Part shown: in pieces, positions 5,116-5,822 of the stretch | How the letters are laid out: the number at the start of each line of letters is the position of its first letter | Position numbering within the stretch: the stretch's first letter is position 1 | From: Clostridia bacterium | GTDB lineage: Bacteria; Bacillota; Clostridia; Christensenellales; Borkfalkiaceae | DNA: 5,822 nucleotides | NCBI GenBank assembly: GCA_017504065.1 | Contig: JAFVRU010000194.1 | Span: 1-5,822 of the forward strand | Direction of reading: 5' to 3' | The notes under the pieces: model-generated | Databases searched by the model: none | The model's input: the letters and a program-made list of their open reading frames with translations, nothing else | What the model was told of the DNA's origin: nothing | Position numbers and translations under genes: made by a program

Positions 5116-5822
5116 TTATTTATTATCCGTGTTTTCTGCTTTTCTATCCTTTTTCGGCTTTCCTTTACAGCCGCAGCCTTCCATGACCCGCTTCGTCATC
5201 ATCGGCAAGCCCCGCAACAAAATATTGTCCGAAAGATCCCGATTGAAGCGGAATTCAATCTGCGCGAGATTTTCCCGAATATCGTAAAACAACGCATGGA
5301 ACACGTACCGTACTTCTTCGCCGAACTTGCCGTCCATAAGCTCCTGCCTGCAAGTCGCGCCGTACGCCAAAACAAACGGATTATACGCGCCCTTTTTTTG
5401 GTCTTTGTCGTAGTCGTCCAAAGCGTCGATCAAATAGATCCATTTCCCGACCGCGTAAAACAAATTACGTGTGTTTGGCGTTGCCTTTTCTCCCAATGCG
5501 TAATCGGAAAACTCCGCAAGCATATTCGCCGTTGCGTCCGCCGCCCGATCTAAGCTATCCGTCTTGGACTTTTCCGTTTGTTCCTGCCGCGCAAGATTTT
5601 CCCGTACGATCCGCTCGATTTCGGGATATTTTTTCTTCGCGCGCTTGAACCCTTTTTTGAACCAAAGCCGTTTGCCGCGACCGCGATCCCCGTCCGCGAT
5701 ATCGTCCGTGTATTTGTAATATACCAACACCGTATTCAGCGCGCCGAGCATTCTTGTCAGCTCGTCCGTTTCCGCCATCTGACGGGAGCGAATACAATGC
5801 GTCAAACAATGCTGTTTGGTAA
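5116..5822 (-). CDS. DUF5685-like protein, 5' end beyond the window edge
   Basis: The reading frame stays open to the right edge, so the start is outside. An internal TTG at 5803-5805 could be read as a start but has no ribosome-binding site, and the upstream codons continue the protein (TKQHCLTHCIRSRQ). Counting from that TTG, the visible 229 residues are mainly helical and charged. Two acidic motifs stand out: YYKYTDDIADGD (29-40) and LIDALDDYDKDQKKGAYNP (125-143). Near the end EGCGCKG (209-215) gives a Cys-x-Cys pair, followed by a lysine-rich tail. The pattern matches what I remember of DUF5685 proteins of Firmicutes, typically about 280 residues with a cysteine-containing N-terminal region (YCGLC type), which would be just outside. 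No function is established that I know of. It is the first gene seen of the run and sits 35 bases before the J/TPR gene, suggesting a joint role. Confidence 0.75.
   Translation of the reverse strand, partial: TKQHCLTHCIRSRQMAETDELTRMLGALNTVLVYYKYTDDIADGDRGRGKRLWFKKGFKRAKKKYPEIERIVRENLARQEQTEKSKTDSLDRAADATANMLAEFSDYALGEKATPNTRNLFYAVGKWIYLIDALDDYDKDQKKGAYNPFVLAYGATCRQELMDGKFGEEVRYVFHALFYDIRENLAQIEFRFNRDLSDNILLRGLPMMTKRVMEGCGCKGKPKKDRKAENTDNK

Overview
The window is a dense, single-direction bacterial gene block: eight protein-coding genes, all on the minus strand, with gaps of at most 37 bases. It carries no RNA genes, mobile elements, CRISPR arrays or long non-coding stretches. The gene content suggests a Firmicutes genome, most likely of the class Clostridia. 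The signs are a LuxS of Gram-positive type, a RumA/RlmCD-like rRNA methyltransferase, a DUF5685-type protein next to a J/TPR/Cys-tail protein, and purine-rich Shine-Dalgarno sites. Base composition looks intermediate. This placement is an inference from protein flavour, not from a marker gene.

In transcription order (right to left) the genes are: (1) a DUF5685-like protein cut by the right edge, (2) a degenerate J-domain/TPR protein with a cysteine-rich tail, (3) a small polytopic membrane protein, (4) a TrmA/RumA-type 23S rRNA uracil-5 methyltransferase, (5) a type-A chloramphenicol acetyltransferase-like protein, (6) an RluA-family pseudouridine synthase with an S4 domain, (7) LuxS, and (8) a nitroreductase cut by the left edge.

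Genes 5 to 8 are tightly packed. Two pairs share an ATGA stop/start, and the nitroreductase ribosome-binding site lies inside the last two sense codons of luxS. They are therefore probably one translationally coupled unit. Genes 1 to 4 are separated by 20 to 35 bases and may belong to the same transcript. I see no convincing promoter or intrinsic terminator inside the window, so the controlling promoter is probably beyond the right edge.

Functionally the block mixes rRNA modification (genes 4 and 6), methyl-cycle detoxification and AI-2 formation (gene 7), small-molecule enzymes (genes 5 and 8) and an uncharacterised trio (genes 1 to 3). The trio is the least explained part. It combines a J-like domain that has lost its HPD motif, a tail with nine cysteines in 24 residues, and a helical partner with two aspartate-rich motifs.
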